64,000 nucleotides of DNA from positions 29,756-93,755 of the forward strand of contig JACPOA010000084.1 in assembly GCA_016185205.1 (NCBI GenBank), written 5' to 3'. The translations under genes and the position numbers were made by a program. The first letter of the stretch is position 1, and each line of letters begins with the position of its first letter. This document shows positions 29,614 through 37,291 of this stretch, piece after piece. Source of the stretch: Hyphomicrobiales bacterium (GTDB taxonomy: Bacteria > Pseudomonadota > Alphaproteobacteria > Rhizobiales > Xanthobacteraceae). Under the pieces are notes generated by a model that saw only the letters and a list, made by a program, of their open reading frames with translations, ran no database searches and was not told the DNA's origin.

Positions 29614-30903
29614 ATGGCCGACGCCGAACGCATTCCGGGCTTCAACACGCTGGCGATCCACGCCGGCGCCAAACCCGATCCCACCACCGGCGCGCGCGCG
29701 ACGCCGATCTACCAGACCACGTCGTTCGTGTTCGACGACGTCGATCACGCCGCCTCGCTGTTCGGCCTGCAAGCCTTCGGCAACATCTATACCCGTATCG
29801 GCAACCCGACCTGCGCCGTGCTGGAAGAGCGCGTCGCCGCGCTCGAAGGCGGCACCGCCGGCCTGGCGGTCGCCTCCGGCCATGCCGCGCAGGTGATCGT
29901 GATGCACGCGCTGATGACGCCGGGCGACGAATTCGTCGCCTCCAAGAAGCTCTATGGCGGCTCGATCAACCAGTTCAATCATTCGTTCAAGAATTTCGGC
30001 TGGAACGTGGTGTGGGCCGATCCCGACGACATCGCCTCGTTTGAAAAAGCGGTCACGCCGAAGACCAAGGCGATCTTCATCGAGTCGATCGCCAATCCGG
30101 GCGGCGTCATCACCGACATCGAGGCGATCGCCAAGATCGCGCGCAAGGCCGGCGTGCCGCTGATCGTCGACAACACGCTGGCGACGCCCTACCTGTGCAA
30201 GCCGATCGATTACGGCGCCAACATCGTGGTGCATTCGCTCACCAAGTTCCTCGGCGGCCACGGCAACTCGATCGGCGGCCTGATCGTCGACGGCGGAAAC
30301 TTCAACTGGACGCGCAAAGGGCAATACCCGATGCTGTCGGAGCCGCGCCCGGAATATTCCGGCATCGTGCTGGCCGAGACCTTCGGCAATTTCGCCTTCG
30401 CCATCGCCTGCCGCGTGCTCGGCCTGCGCGACCTCGGACCGGCGCTGTCGCCGTTCAACGCCTTCCTCATCATCACCGGCATCGAGACGCTGCCGCTGCG
30501 CATGCAGCGCCACTCCGAGAACGCGCAAGCCGTCGCCGAATGGCTGGTGAAACGGCCGGAGGTGGCCTGGGTGAGCTATCCGGGATTGGCCGGCGACAAG
30601 TACAATGCGCTGGCCAAGAAATACGTGCCGAAGGGCTGCGGCGCGGTGCTCACCTTCGGCCTCAAGGGCGGCTACGACGCCGGCGTCAAGCTGGTGTCGA
30701 ACGTGAAGCTGTTCTCGCATCTCGCCAATATCGGCGACACCCGCTCGCTCATCATCCACCCCGCCTCCACCACGCATAAGCAATTGTCCGATGCGCAGAA
30801 GGTGCAGGCCGGCGCCGGACCCGACGTGGTGCGCCTCTCGATCGGGCTGGAGGATGCGGCCGACATCATCGCCGATCTCGAACAGGGATTGAGCGCTAAG
30901 TGA
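29614..30903 (+). CDS. metY: O-acetylhomoserine sulfhydrylase / Cys-Met metabolism PLP enzyme
   Basis: The 429-residue protein is a gamma-family PLP enzyme with TPIYQTTSFVF, the RIGNPT substrate/PLP loop, the VDNTLATPYLCKPIDYGA strand and Lys211 in VHSLTKFLGGHGNSIGG, the Schiff-base lysine. Length and insertion pattern fit O-acetyl-homoserine sulfhydrylase, which makes homocysteine from sulfide. The 176-nt leader shows no riboswitch I recognise, SAM-II included. The next gene starts in its stop codon. Confidence 0.92.
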   Translation: MADAERIPGFNTLAIHAGAKPDPTTGARATPIYQTTSFVFDDVDHAASLFGLQAFGNIYTRIGNPTCAVLEERVAALEGGTAGLAVASGHAAQVIVMHALMTPGDEFVASKKLYGGSINQFNHSFKNFGWNVVWADPDDIASFEKAVTPKTKAIFIESIANPGGVITDIEAIAKIARKAGVPLIVDNTLATPYLCKPIDYGANIVVHSLTKFLGGHGNSIGGLIVDGGNFNWTRKGQYPMLSEPRPEYSGIVLAETFGNFAFAIACRVLGLRDLGPALSPFNAFLIITGIETLPLRMQRHSENAQAVAEWLVKRPEVAWVSYPGLAGDKYNALAKKYVPKGCGAVLTFGLKGGYDAGVKLVSNVKLFSHLANIGDTRSLIIHPASTTHKQLSDAQKVQAGAGPDVVRLSIGLEDAADIIADLEQGLSAK

Positions 30904-31772
30904 GCACTACGGTCGTCCTCGGCACGGCGACGCCGGGCGGCGGCTTCCCGCTCTATGGCGGCGCCTTCGCCGAGACCATCAACGAGACCGACAACTCGCT
31001 CGCGGTCGAGCCGCGCAACACCAAAGGCTCGACCGAGAACATCCCGCTGCTGGAAGCGGGAGCGCTCGACATCGCGCTGGTCACCGGCGAACCGGCCTAC
31101 GAGGCGTGGGAAGGCATCGGGCGGCCGCGATCGGAGCTGAAGATCGTCGCCGCCATGTATTCGACCGCCGGCATGCTTGTCGTGCGCGGCGACAGCACGG
31201 CGCGTTCGATCAAGGACCTGCTCGGCAAACCGGTGGCGTTCGGCGCCAAGGGCTCGGGGCTCACCATCCTGTCGCGCTATGTGCTCGACGGGCTCGGGCT
31301 CGACCAGGCTCGCGATTTTCAGGCGATCTTCCTCGACAAAGCCGGCGACGGGCCGGCCATGGTGCTCGACGGCCGCGCCGCGGCGCTGTGGGGCGGCGGC
31401 GTCGGCTGGCCCGGCTTTGCGGCGGTGGCGCAGGCCGGCGGCCGCTTCATCGCGCCCTCGCCTGAAGAAGCCACGCGCATCCGCGCCAAGCACAGCTTCC
31501 TGAAAGCGACCACGCTGCCGGCCGGCAGCTATCCGGGGCAGACCGAAGCTGTGAACTCGGTCGGCTCCTGGAGCTTCGTGCTGGCTCGCCCGACGCTCAC
31601 CGACGATACCGCCTACGCGCTCGCCCACGCCCTGCACAAAGGCCACGCCGCCTTCGTCAAGCGGCTGGCGCAGGCGGCCGAGACCACGCCGCAGAACACC
31701 GCCGCCGCCGCGCCACAGCCCGAACTGATTCATCCGGGCGTGCGGAAATATTTAAGAGAGATTGGGCTGTAG
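30900..31772 (+). CDS. TAXI/TRAP-type solute-binding protein lacking a signal peptide
   Basis: The 290-residue protein starts with GTG overlapping the metY stop by 4 nt (GTGA), so it is translationally coupled. It shows the TAXI receptor pattern from the first residue: VVLGTATPGGGFPLYGGAFAE, VEPRNTKGSTENIPLLEAGALDIALV, then VAFGAKGSGLTILSRYVL. Family members are periplasmic and carry a signal sequence, but here the mature fold starts at residue 4. No TRAP membrane gene is adjacent. It may be a cytoplasmic ligand sensor or carrier linked to sulfur metabolism, which is inference. Confidence 0.8.
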   Translation: MSTTVVLGTATPGGGFPLYGGAFAETINETDNSLAVEPRNTKGSTENIPLLEAGALDIALVTGEPAYEAWEGIGRPRSELKIVAAMYSTAGMLVVRGDSTARSIKDLLGKPVAFGAKGSGLTILSRYVLDGLGLDQARDFQAIFLDKAGDGPAMVLDGRAAALWGGGVGWPGFAAVAQAGGRFIAPSPEEATRIRAKHSFLKATTLPAGSYPGQTEAVNSVGSWSFVLARPTLTDDTAYALAHALHKGHAAFVKRLAQAAETTPQNTAAAAPQPELIHPGVRKYLREIGL

Positions 31773-31776
31773 GCGT

Positions 31777-32529
31777 TTATTTCTTCAACGTCCTTGCGAC
31801 GTAGTCGCGTATAAAATCGAGCGTTGCCGGCGCGGTCCAGATGTCGGTGACCTTCTTGTCGGTCGCCTGCCCGCTGGCCGCCATGCGCTCGCTCACCGCC
31901 TGGCGGATTTGCATTTTGGTCTGCGCGAAAGCCGGCGGCGACAGCGCGGCGAGCGATTGCGCGGCGGCCATGGCCCGCTCCATCATCAGCGCGGGCGCCA
32001 CCGCCTCGTTGACCCAGCCGCGATGCGCCGCCACATCGGCGGCGAAGGTCTCGCCGCTGAGGATTGTCTCGCTGAAAAAATACGGCGGCACCGCGAAGCG
32101 CACGATCTCGAAGGCGAGCGCCGGAAACGGCACGCCCACCAGCAGTTCGGTGACGCCGATGCGCCCGCTCTCGCGCGCCATAATGCGGCGGTCGGCGCAA
32201 GCCGCGAGCACCGCGCCGCCGGCGATGGCGTGGCCGTTGATCGCGGCCACCACCGGTTTGGGATGGAAGAACACCGTGTCGTAGAGCTTGTGCAGGACGG
32301 GCAGGAATTTGCGGATGTAGTCGGCGCCGCCCTCGCTCAGCCGCTTGAGATCGACGCCGGCGGAAAACATGCGGCCCTGCCCGGTGATCACCACCGCCTT
32401 GGCAGCGGAGCCGCGCAGCTCCTGGAAGCGCGCGGCCAGCGCCTCGCAGAACTCGAGGTCGAGCGCATTGGCCTTGCCGTGCATCAGCGTCAGCACGGCG
32501 ATACCGTCATTGATTTTGACGTCGATCAT
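31777..32529 (-). CDS. Enoyl-CoA hydratase/isomerase family protein
   Basis: The 250-residue crotonase-fold protein starts MIDVKINDGIAVLTL and has GRMFSAGVDLKRL and NGHAIAGGAVLAACADRRI as oxyanion elements. Its ATG overlaps the ctaA stop by 4 nt (ATGA), so the pair is coupled. The second catalytic region reads GVTELLVGVPFP, keeping one Glu, as in short-chain isomerase-like members. Physiological substrate unknown; the link with haem A synthesis is positional only. Confidence 0.88.
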   Translation of the reverse strand: MIDVKINDGIAVLTLMHGKANALDLEFCEALAARFQELRGSAAKAVVITGQGRMFSAGVDLKRLSEGGADYIRKFLPVLHKLYDTVFFHPKPVVAAINGHAIAGGAVLAACADRRIMARESGRIGVTELLVGVPFPALAFEIVRFAVPPYFFSETILSGETFAADVAAHRGWVNEAVAPALMMERAMAAAQSLAALSPPAFAQTKMQIRQAVSERMAASGQATDKKVTDIWTAPATLDFIRDYVARTLKK

Positions 32530-33599
32530 GCGGCCACCGCCGCCGTGCGCGGCAACTGAAGCGCATGATGGGTTAGCCGCTCGGCATAGACCACCGCGTA
32601 AGTCAACACCACGATCGCCGCCACCTGGTGCGCTAGCGCAAGCCCGAGCGGCGCCTCGTACAGCAGCGTGACGATGCCGAGCGCGGCCTGCAGCGTCACC
32701 AAGACTGCCAGTACGACCGCGCCGCGCAGCTCGCTGCGCAAGCGCCAGGCGGCATAGACCTGCAGCAGCGCCAGCGCCCAGATGCCGTCGGCCAGCATGC
32801 GATGGTTGATCTGCACGACGAGATCGTTCTCGAACAGATTGCGCCAGAGCGGGCTGATGAACAGCAGCCGGTCGAGCGACGGTATCCATTCGCCATCGAT
32901 GGTCGGCCAGGTGTTGTATTTCAATCCGGCATCGAGCCCGGCCACCAGCGCACCGAGATAGATCTGCACCAGCAGCAGCGCCGCGAGCGCCAGCGCGCCG
33001 AGCCGCAGCAGTCCGGGCGCATCGCTCGGCCGGCGCGGCACGATCTGCTGCGCCGTCCACAACACCGCCGCGTAGATCGCGCAGGCGAACGTCATATGGA
33101 ACGCCAGCCGGTATTGCGAGACCTTGGTCAGCGTGCTGCCGGCGAGTCCCGACGACACCATCCACCAGCCAACCACGCCGAGCAACGCACCGGCGGCAAA
33201 GATCGTCCACAGCCGCAGCCGCAGCCCCGGCGGAATCCAGCCGCGCCACAGAAAGAATAGGAACGGCAATAGGAACACCGCGCCGGTTAAGCGCGCCAGC
33301 ACCCGGTGCGACCACTCCCAATAATAGATCACCTTGAACTGATCGAGCTGCATGCCGCGGTTGAGTTCGCGGTATTGCGGAATTTCCTTATATTTCTCGA
33401 ACTCAGCCTGCCAGGCCGGCTCGCTCACCGGCGGCAGCACGCCGGTGACCGGCTTCCATTCGACGATCGAAAGCCCCGACACGGTGAGCCGGGTGGCGCC
33501 GCCGATCGCCAGCGTCAGGAAAATCATCGCCGCCACCGCGAACAGCCACAGCCTTAGCGCACGCGGGCGATAGTCAGGGGTTGAAATAAGATCGGACAT
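32526..33599 (-). CDS. ctaA: Haem A synthase (COX15/CtaA)
   Basis: From ATG 33599 (MSDLISTPDYRP) the protein has 357 residues and eight predicted membrane helices in two four-helix halves. It carries GGATRLTVSGLSIVEWKPV, the EWSHRVLARLTG haem-ligand segment and INHRMLADGIW in the second half, the paired His sites of alphaproteobacterial CtaA. It oxidises the C8 methyl of haem O to form haem A for cytochrome aa3. It is coupled to the enoyl-CoA hydratase downstream and divergent from a DUF2842 gene. Confidence 0.95.
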   Translation of the reverse strand: MSDLISTPDYRPRALRLWLFAVAAMIFLTLAIGGATRLTVSGLSIVEWKPVTGVLPPVSEPAWQAEFEKYKEIPQYRELNRGMQLDQFKVIYYWEWSHRVLARLTGAVFLLPFLFFLWRGWIPPGLRLRLWTIFAAGALLGVVGWWMVSSGLAGSTLTKVSQYRLAFHMTFACAIYAAVLWTAQQIVPRRPSDAPGLLRLGALALAALLLVQIYLGALVAGLDAGLKYNTWPTIDGEWIPSLDRLLFISPLWRNLFENDLVVQINHRMLADGIWALALLQVYAAWRLRSELRGAVVLAVLVTLQAALGIVTLLYEAPLGLALAHQVAAIVVLTYAVVYAERLTHHALQLPRTAAVAA

Positions 33600-33679
33600 G
33601 GCATGCCGCCTTGCAGGAGACGGCGCGGACCATATAGTCAGGCGCGCTGCACCGCAAATGACACCGGCGAAGACCACCT

Positions 33680-33895
33680 ATGTCCATCCGCAGCCGCAAG
33701 CTGATCGGCACCGTCGCTTTGCTGCTGCTGGCGACGGCCTGGGGCCTGTTGGCGATGGCGCTGGCGCAGTCGGTCTTGACCGATATCAACGGCTTCGTGG
33801 CAGCGATTTTCTACGTCGTCGCCGGCTTGGGCTGGGTGCTGCCGGCGATGCCGATCGTGAGTTGGATGGCGAAGCCGGATAAGACGAAGGTATGA
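33680..33895 (+). CDS. DUF2842 small membrane protein
   Basis: The 71-residue protein has two membrane helices (LIGTVALLLLATAWGLLAMA and FVAAIFYVVAGLGWVLPAMP) with the LPAMPIVSWM end typical of DUF2842. It lies divergently next to ctaA, a neighbourhood I recall for this family in alphaproteobacteria. A role in cytochrome oxidase assembly is possible but unproven. Confidence 0.85.
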   Translation: MSIRSRKLIGTVALLLLATAWGLLAMALAQSVLTDINGFVAAIFYVVAGLGWVLPAMPIVSWMAKPDKTKV

Positions 33896-33933
33896 AGCGC
33901 GCGGCGAGATCGTGGCGCAAGTTATGCCAGCGT

Positions 33934-34521
33934 CTATTTGAGCACACCCTTTCGCCGGAAATGTTCGTCTTCGATTTGCCTGGTCGCCGTCTCAAGCCAC
34001 TGCATGACCCCCTCAAGCATTTTTCGCAAATCGCGGATTTGAACAGCGTCAGCAACGCTAGCCATCACCATTCCAGGCTCCGGATCGTGCCCGAGCACAC
34101 GCTTGAAGTCAGGCGCATATTTCGTAACGAACACGTATGCATCCTCATCAGGGAACCGTCTGATTGCAAAGTGAGCCAAAAGGTTCCGAAGCGTACGGCC
34201 TTGCTTGATCCGTTGAAACGCGATGACATTATTCGACGTTAGCTCTGGCATGCTCTCAAGGATGGTCTCCACGTCACCAATGGGGATACTGCCGGATTTA
34301 CCCTTCCACCTGGTAGGTAACAGATTTTCGTGGTCGAGGATTTCGACAAACCTGCGAAGATTGAAGTCCATATAGCTGTACATCACGATGATAGCGCCAA
34401 TCAGTTCAAGGTCTTCCCTTGCAGGTGCGGGCCAACGCTGCGTAATTTCTTCTTTGGCAGCCCTCAGCTTGCTCATCAGAGACTGTAGACGAGGCGTATC
34501 TCGGTTTGGAGGCAATGCCAT
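33934..34521 (-). CDS. HEPN-like protein, third gene of the higBA operon
   Basis: The 195-residue protein is mostly helical with no membrane segment. Helix LELIGAIIVMYSYMDFNLRR (38-57) precedes a conserved-looking segment with R112-N113-x3-H117 (RTLRNLLAHFAIRRF), exactly the R-polar-x3-H pattern of HEPN ribonucleases, followed by DEDAYVFVTKYAPDFK. It starts 9 nt after the higA stop on the same strand and shares its lower GC. HEPN domains occur in toxins and abortive-infection RNases, so a second toxin or accessory RNase is plausible. This is motif-level inference; I know no characterised relative. Confidence 0.6.
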   Translation of the reverse strand: MALPPNRDTPRLQSLMSKLRAAKEEITQRWPAPAREDLELIGAIIVMYSYMDFNLRRFVEILDHENLLPTRWKGKSGSIPIGDVETILESMPELTSNNVIAFQRIKQGRTLRNLLAHFAIRRFPDEDAYVFVTKYAPDFKRVLGHDPEPGMVMASVADAVQIRDLRKMLEGVMQWLETATRQIEDEHFRRKGVLK

Positions 34522-34530
34522 ATCGTCGTC

Positions 34531-34818
34531 TCACGCCGCGTCCGCCGGTCTTACCCGCTTCGCGATCTCGCTGCCCTTTTCCCGCTCCACCACCGCGATG
34601 TCGTACTGGCTCTGCAAGTCAAGCCAGAACTGCGCGCTGTTACCGAAGTAACGGCCGAGCCGCACAGCCGTGTCGGCGGTGATCGAACGCCGCGCGTTGA
34701 GAATATCAGTGATACGGCCGGACGGCACGCCGATGTCGAGCGACAGCCGATTGGCGGAGAGTTTGCGCGCCGTCAGTTCGCGCTTGAGCAGTCGGCCGGG
34801 ATGGGAAACGGGAGCCAT
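34531..34818 (-). CDS. higA: HigA-family antitoxin
   Basis: The 95-residue protein starts HPGRLLKRELTARKLSANRL, the exact opening of HigA/GraA addiction-module antitoxins, then a helix-turn-helix (IGVPSGRITDILNARRSITADTAVRL) and FGNSAQFWLDLQSQYDI. It neutralises HigB and represses its own promoter. It begins 3 nt after higB. The third gene follows after 9 nt. Confidence 0.95.
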   Translation of the reverse strand: MAPVSHPGRLLKRELTARKLSANRLSLDIGVPSGRITDILNARRSITADTAVRLGRYFGNSAQFWLDLQSQYDIAVVEREKGSEIAKRVRPADAA

Positions 34819-34821
34819 GGT

Positions 34822-35109
34822 CTATCCTCTGTGGTAGTCGACGATCTCGACCTCGTAAGCGTCGCCTTTCTTGAACTCAAAACAGATGCGCCAGCGCTCG
34901 TTCACGGTCATCGCCCATTGGCCTTTGCGGTCGCGCGAGAGCTTGTGCAGACCGATGCTCTTCAAAGGGCTGAGGTCGTTCAGCGACTTCGCCACATTCA
35001 GTGCCAGCAGCAGATCGATCGCCTTCTCGAAGTCGAGGCCACGCAATGCGTTCGGCCGCTCGCCTTCCCAGACCTTGCGGGTCACGGAATTCCGCCACGA
35101 CCGGATCAT
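34822..35109 (-). CDS. higB: HigB/GraT-family toxin
   Basis: The 95-residue RelE-superfamily protein has the HigB pattern: ALRGLDFEKAIDLLLALNVAKSL, then LHKLSRDRKGQWAMTVNERWRICFEF and EVEIVDYH. HigB toxins cleave mRNA on the ribosome. The SRDRKGQWAMTVNERWRICF segment keeps the basic and aromatic active-site positions of GraT-like members. Its ATG coincides with the predicted transcription start, so the message looks leaderless. Confidence 0.94.
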   Translation of the reverse strand: MIRSWRNSVTRKVWEGERPNALRGLDFEKAIDLLLALNVAKSLNDLSPLKSIGLHKLSRDRKGQWAMTVNERWRICFEFKKGDAYEVEIVDYHRG

Positions 35110-35144
35110 GGCATAAATATACTACGTTAAACGGTGAACTTCAA
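35109..35144 (-). promoter_or_regulatory. Promoter of the higBA-HEPN operon, apparently leaderless
   Basis: On the minus strand TTGAAG (35144-35139) is 17 bp from TATATT (35121-35116), which is 6 nt from the higB ATG at 35109. The spacer contains CGTTTAACG, an imperfect palindrome that could bind HigA. The layout is the same as at 18311-18346. Confidence 0.65.
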
Positions 35145-35628
35145 GATACCTGCGCGTGCCCAAGGGGGATGAGCGAAGCGCCGCCTCGTCCCCCAACTTA
35201 TCCTCACCTCACGCGAAAAACCCCTTTCATTTCAACGCTAAAAATAACTTATCCTCCCCCTCACTAACCGCCCTTATATTCCTAGTCGCCCGTTCCTTTC
35301 GAGGGACGCGAACCGGTTGCGCCGGCTCGTGGGGAACGGGTCGGCGCCCGCGGGCGTGCTCTGAGCAGGAGCACGCTCCCGGGCGGCGCCGGGCTCCGCC
35401 CGCCGGCATTAGGACCGGCCGCGAGGAGCTCGCTGACGGGTGGGGCCCGGTTGCTCGCCCGAAAGCGCGGCCCGGCGCCGCAAAGACGCCGAGGACGGCG
35501 CGCCGAAAGGCGCCCGCTAGAATTGGCCGCGCCGATTAGGCGCGCCGTCCCCTCCCTTTGCGAAGGGAGGGCGAAAGGGAAAGCCTCGGGCGCAATCATG
35601 CGCCGCGAGAACGATGGAGGTTGCCTGG
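35145..35628. other. Hairpin-rich noncoding region, candidate structured RNA or repeat
   Basis: No convincing gene lies here. Between 35343 and 35580 several stable hairpins follow each other: GCGTGCTC/GAGCACGC (35355-35376) inside a larger GGCGCC-closed stem (35343-35390), GCGCC-GAAA-GGCGC (35500-35513, a GNRA loop), GCGCC-GATTA-GGCGC (35529-35543) and CCTCCCTT-TGCG-AAGGGAGG (35551-35570). The region is much richer in GC than the higBA patch next to it. It may be a small RNA, the leader of the gene at 35629 or a dispersed repeat. Confidence 0.5.
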
Positions 35629-36015
35629 ATGAGTTATCCGAACATCACGACACCCGCCCCGAGCGCAAGCGAACTTGCCCGCCGCGCCGACAACGACACG
35701 CGCCGACGCATCCACCAACGCGCGACCGCATTGCAGCTGAATGTGCTCGACGCCTACGAACACATCCTCGCTATGATCGCGCAAGAGCAGCAGACGAGCG
35801 CGCTGAGCGTCGCCGACACGCGGCGCCAATACGCCAACATGCTGCACGCGGCCGAGGTCTGCGAGAAAGCCTTCTGCCGCCGCACGCGGAGTTGCCAGGG
35901 CGAGCCGGCGGATTGCCTGCGCGTGCTGTTGCCGGCGATCGGACTCGACAAAGCCGTCGCGCGTCTCGTCGAGCGACGCAAGCGGTCGCAGCGCAAGCGG
36001 ATCGTCGCAGAATGA
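35629..36015 (+). CDS. Conserved-looking cytoplasmic protein, unknown
   Basis: From ATG 35629, 7 nt after GGAGG, the protein has 128 residues; an upstream ATG at 35614 lacks such a site. It is helical and charged (ELARRADNDTRRRIHQRATA, a LNVLDAYEHILAMIAQEQQ helix) and holds a cysteine group CEKAFCRRTRSCQGEPADC that could bind metal, ending in a very basic tail RRKRSQRKR. It converges on the deacetylase gene with an 8-nt gap. I do not recognise a family. Confidence 0.6.
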   Translation: MSYPNITTPAPSASELARRADNDTRRRIHQRATALQLNVLDAYEHILAMIAQEQQTSALSVADTRRQYANMLHAAEVCEKAFCRRTRSCQGEPADCLRVLLPAIGLDKAVARLVERRKRSQRKRIVAE

Positions 36016-36023
36016 CGAAAGCG

Positions 36024-37085
36024 CTACGCCGCATTCACCCGGCGGAAGCCGTTCCACATGGCGGTGGCGGCGCCCGACATCAGCACCTTGAGATAGCGCT
36101 GGCGCTGGAACTCGCCGTTGACCGAAATGCGCGGCAGCGCGGTCAGATGGTCGCGGTGCTCCTGGAACAGCACGCCCGGCCGCGTGGTGACCGCGGTCTT
36201 GAAGCCCAGTTCGGCGGCGATGCGGAATTCGCGCGGGCCGGCCGAGGTCGCGTCGCCCACCGGATAGGCCAGATGCCGCGGCCGCTGGCCAAGCGCCGCC
36301 TCCAGCACCGAGCGGCTCATCTCGATCTCGGCGCGCACGGCGGCATCGTTCGGCAGCTTCTTGAGGATCGGGTGATTGACCGTATGCGCGCCGATGGTGA
36401 CCAGCGGATCGGCGGCGAGCTGCACGATCTCCTCCCAGCTCATGCACAGCTCGCGGCAAAACGAGGCGATATCGACGCGGTAACGGCCGCACAGGTCGCG
36501 CACCACGCGGCGCAGCGCGTCTTCGGTCTTCATGCTGCGCAGGTAGCCGTAGACCGCTTCATACAGTTCGCGCTTCTCCCGCACCGAGCCGCATTCGAAG
36601 AACTGGTCCTTGCCGTCGATGACAAGACCGATGCGCTTGTTCTGCGCGATCACCGCTTCGAGCGCGACCCACCACAATTCGCCGAGCCGATCGGGGAAGC
36701 TGGTCGGGATGTAGAGCGCGAACGGCATCTGATATTTCTTCAGCAGCGGATAGGCCCAGCGCAGCAGATCCTTGTAGCCGTCGTCGAAGGTGAGGCAGAC
36801 GAAGCGACGCTTGTAGTCGCCGGCGATGAAACGCCGGTGCATTTCGTCGAGCGAGACCACATCGATGCGCGAGCGCTTAAGCCGCCGCAGCAGGCGCTCC
36901 AGGAACTCCGGCGTGATTTCGAGCAGCCGGTTCGGCTGGAATGCGTCGGAGCGCGGAGGGCGCACGTGATGCAGCGTCAGGATGCTGCCGACGCCGCCAA
37001 CCAGCGGACGCATCACATGATGCATGCCGCTGAAATAGAGCGTCTCCAGCCCGGTGCGGATGATGGTTTTCTTCAATCCTGGCAA
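36024..37085 (-). CDS. Polysaccharide deacetylase (NodB-like)
   Basis: The 353-residue protein carries a NodB homology domain: LTFDDGYKD with the metal-binding Asp pair near 100-105, IGAHTVNHPILKKL with the His-x3-His metal ligands, and AYPVGD later. An opening segment SILTLHHVRPP fits family-4 carbohydrate esterases. There is no clear signal peptide, so it may act on cytoplasmic lipid-linked glycan. It lies next to the exopolysaccharide genes on the same strand as the Wzc-like gene and probably removes acetyl groups from the polymer or precursor. Confidence 0.88.
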   Translation of the reverse strand: MPGLKKTIIRTGLETLYFSGMHHVMRPLVGGVGSILTLHHVRPPRSDAFQPNRLLEITPEFLERLLRRLKRSRIDVVSLDEMHRRFIAGDYKRRFVCLTFDDGYKDLLRWAYPLLKKYQMPFALYIPTSFPDRLGELWWVALEAVIAQNKRIGLVIDGKDQFFECGSVREKRELYEAVYGYLRSMKTEDALRRVVRDLCGRYRVDIASFCRELCMSWEEIVQLAADPLVTIGAHTVNHPILKKLPNDAAVRAEIEMSRSVLEAALGQRPRHLAYPVGDATSAGPREFRIAAELGFKTAVTTRPGVLFQEHRDHLTALPRISVNGEFQRQRYLKVLMSGAATAMWNGFRRVNAA

Positions 37086-37291
37086 GTTCCCACGCGCCCC
37101 AAGCGAAGTCGTAGCGACTATTCCGATGCTTTATTGATAAATGCTTGCGAACCTATGACCAGCGTTAACTTAACAGCGCCGTTTGCCAAGTTTCTCCCAA
37201 CATCAGGCCGCACACGGTCTTGTAGTCGATGGTATGCGGTCTGCGCCGCCTGCGCGCGCGGCTGTCCATCGCACCTTAGTCGAAGCGCGGA

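Noticed and set aside
31777..33321. Apparent 514-residue fusion ending in enoyl-CoA hydratase
   Set aside because: The upstream part reads ctaA in a wrong frame of the same strand; the hydratase starts at 32529 with an ATGA overlap.
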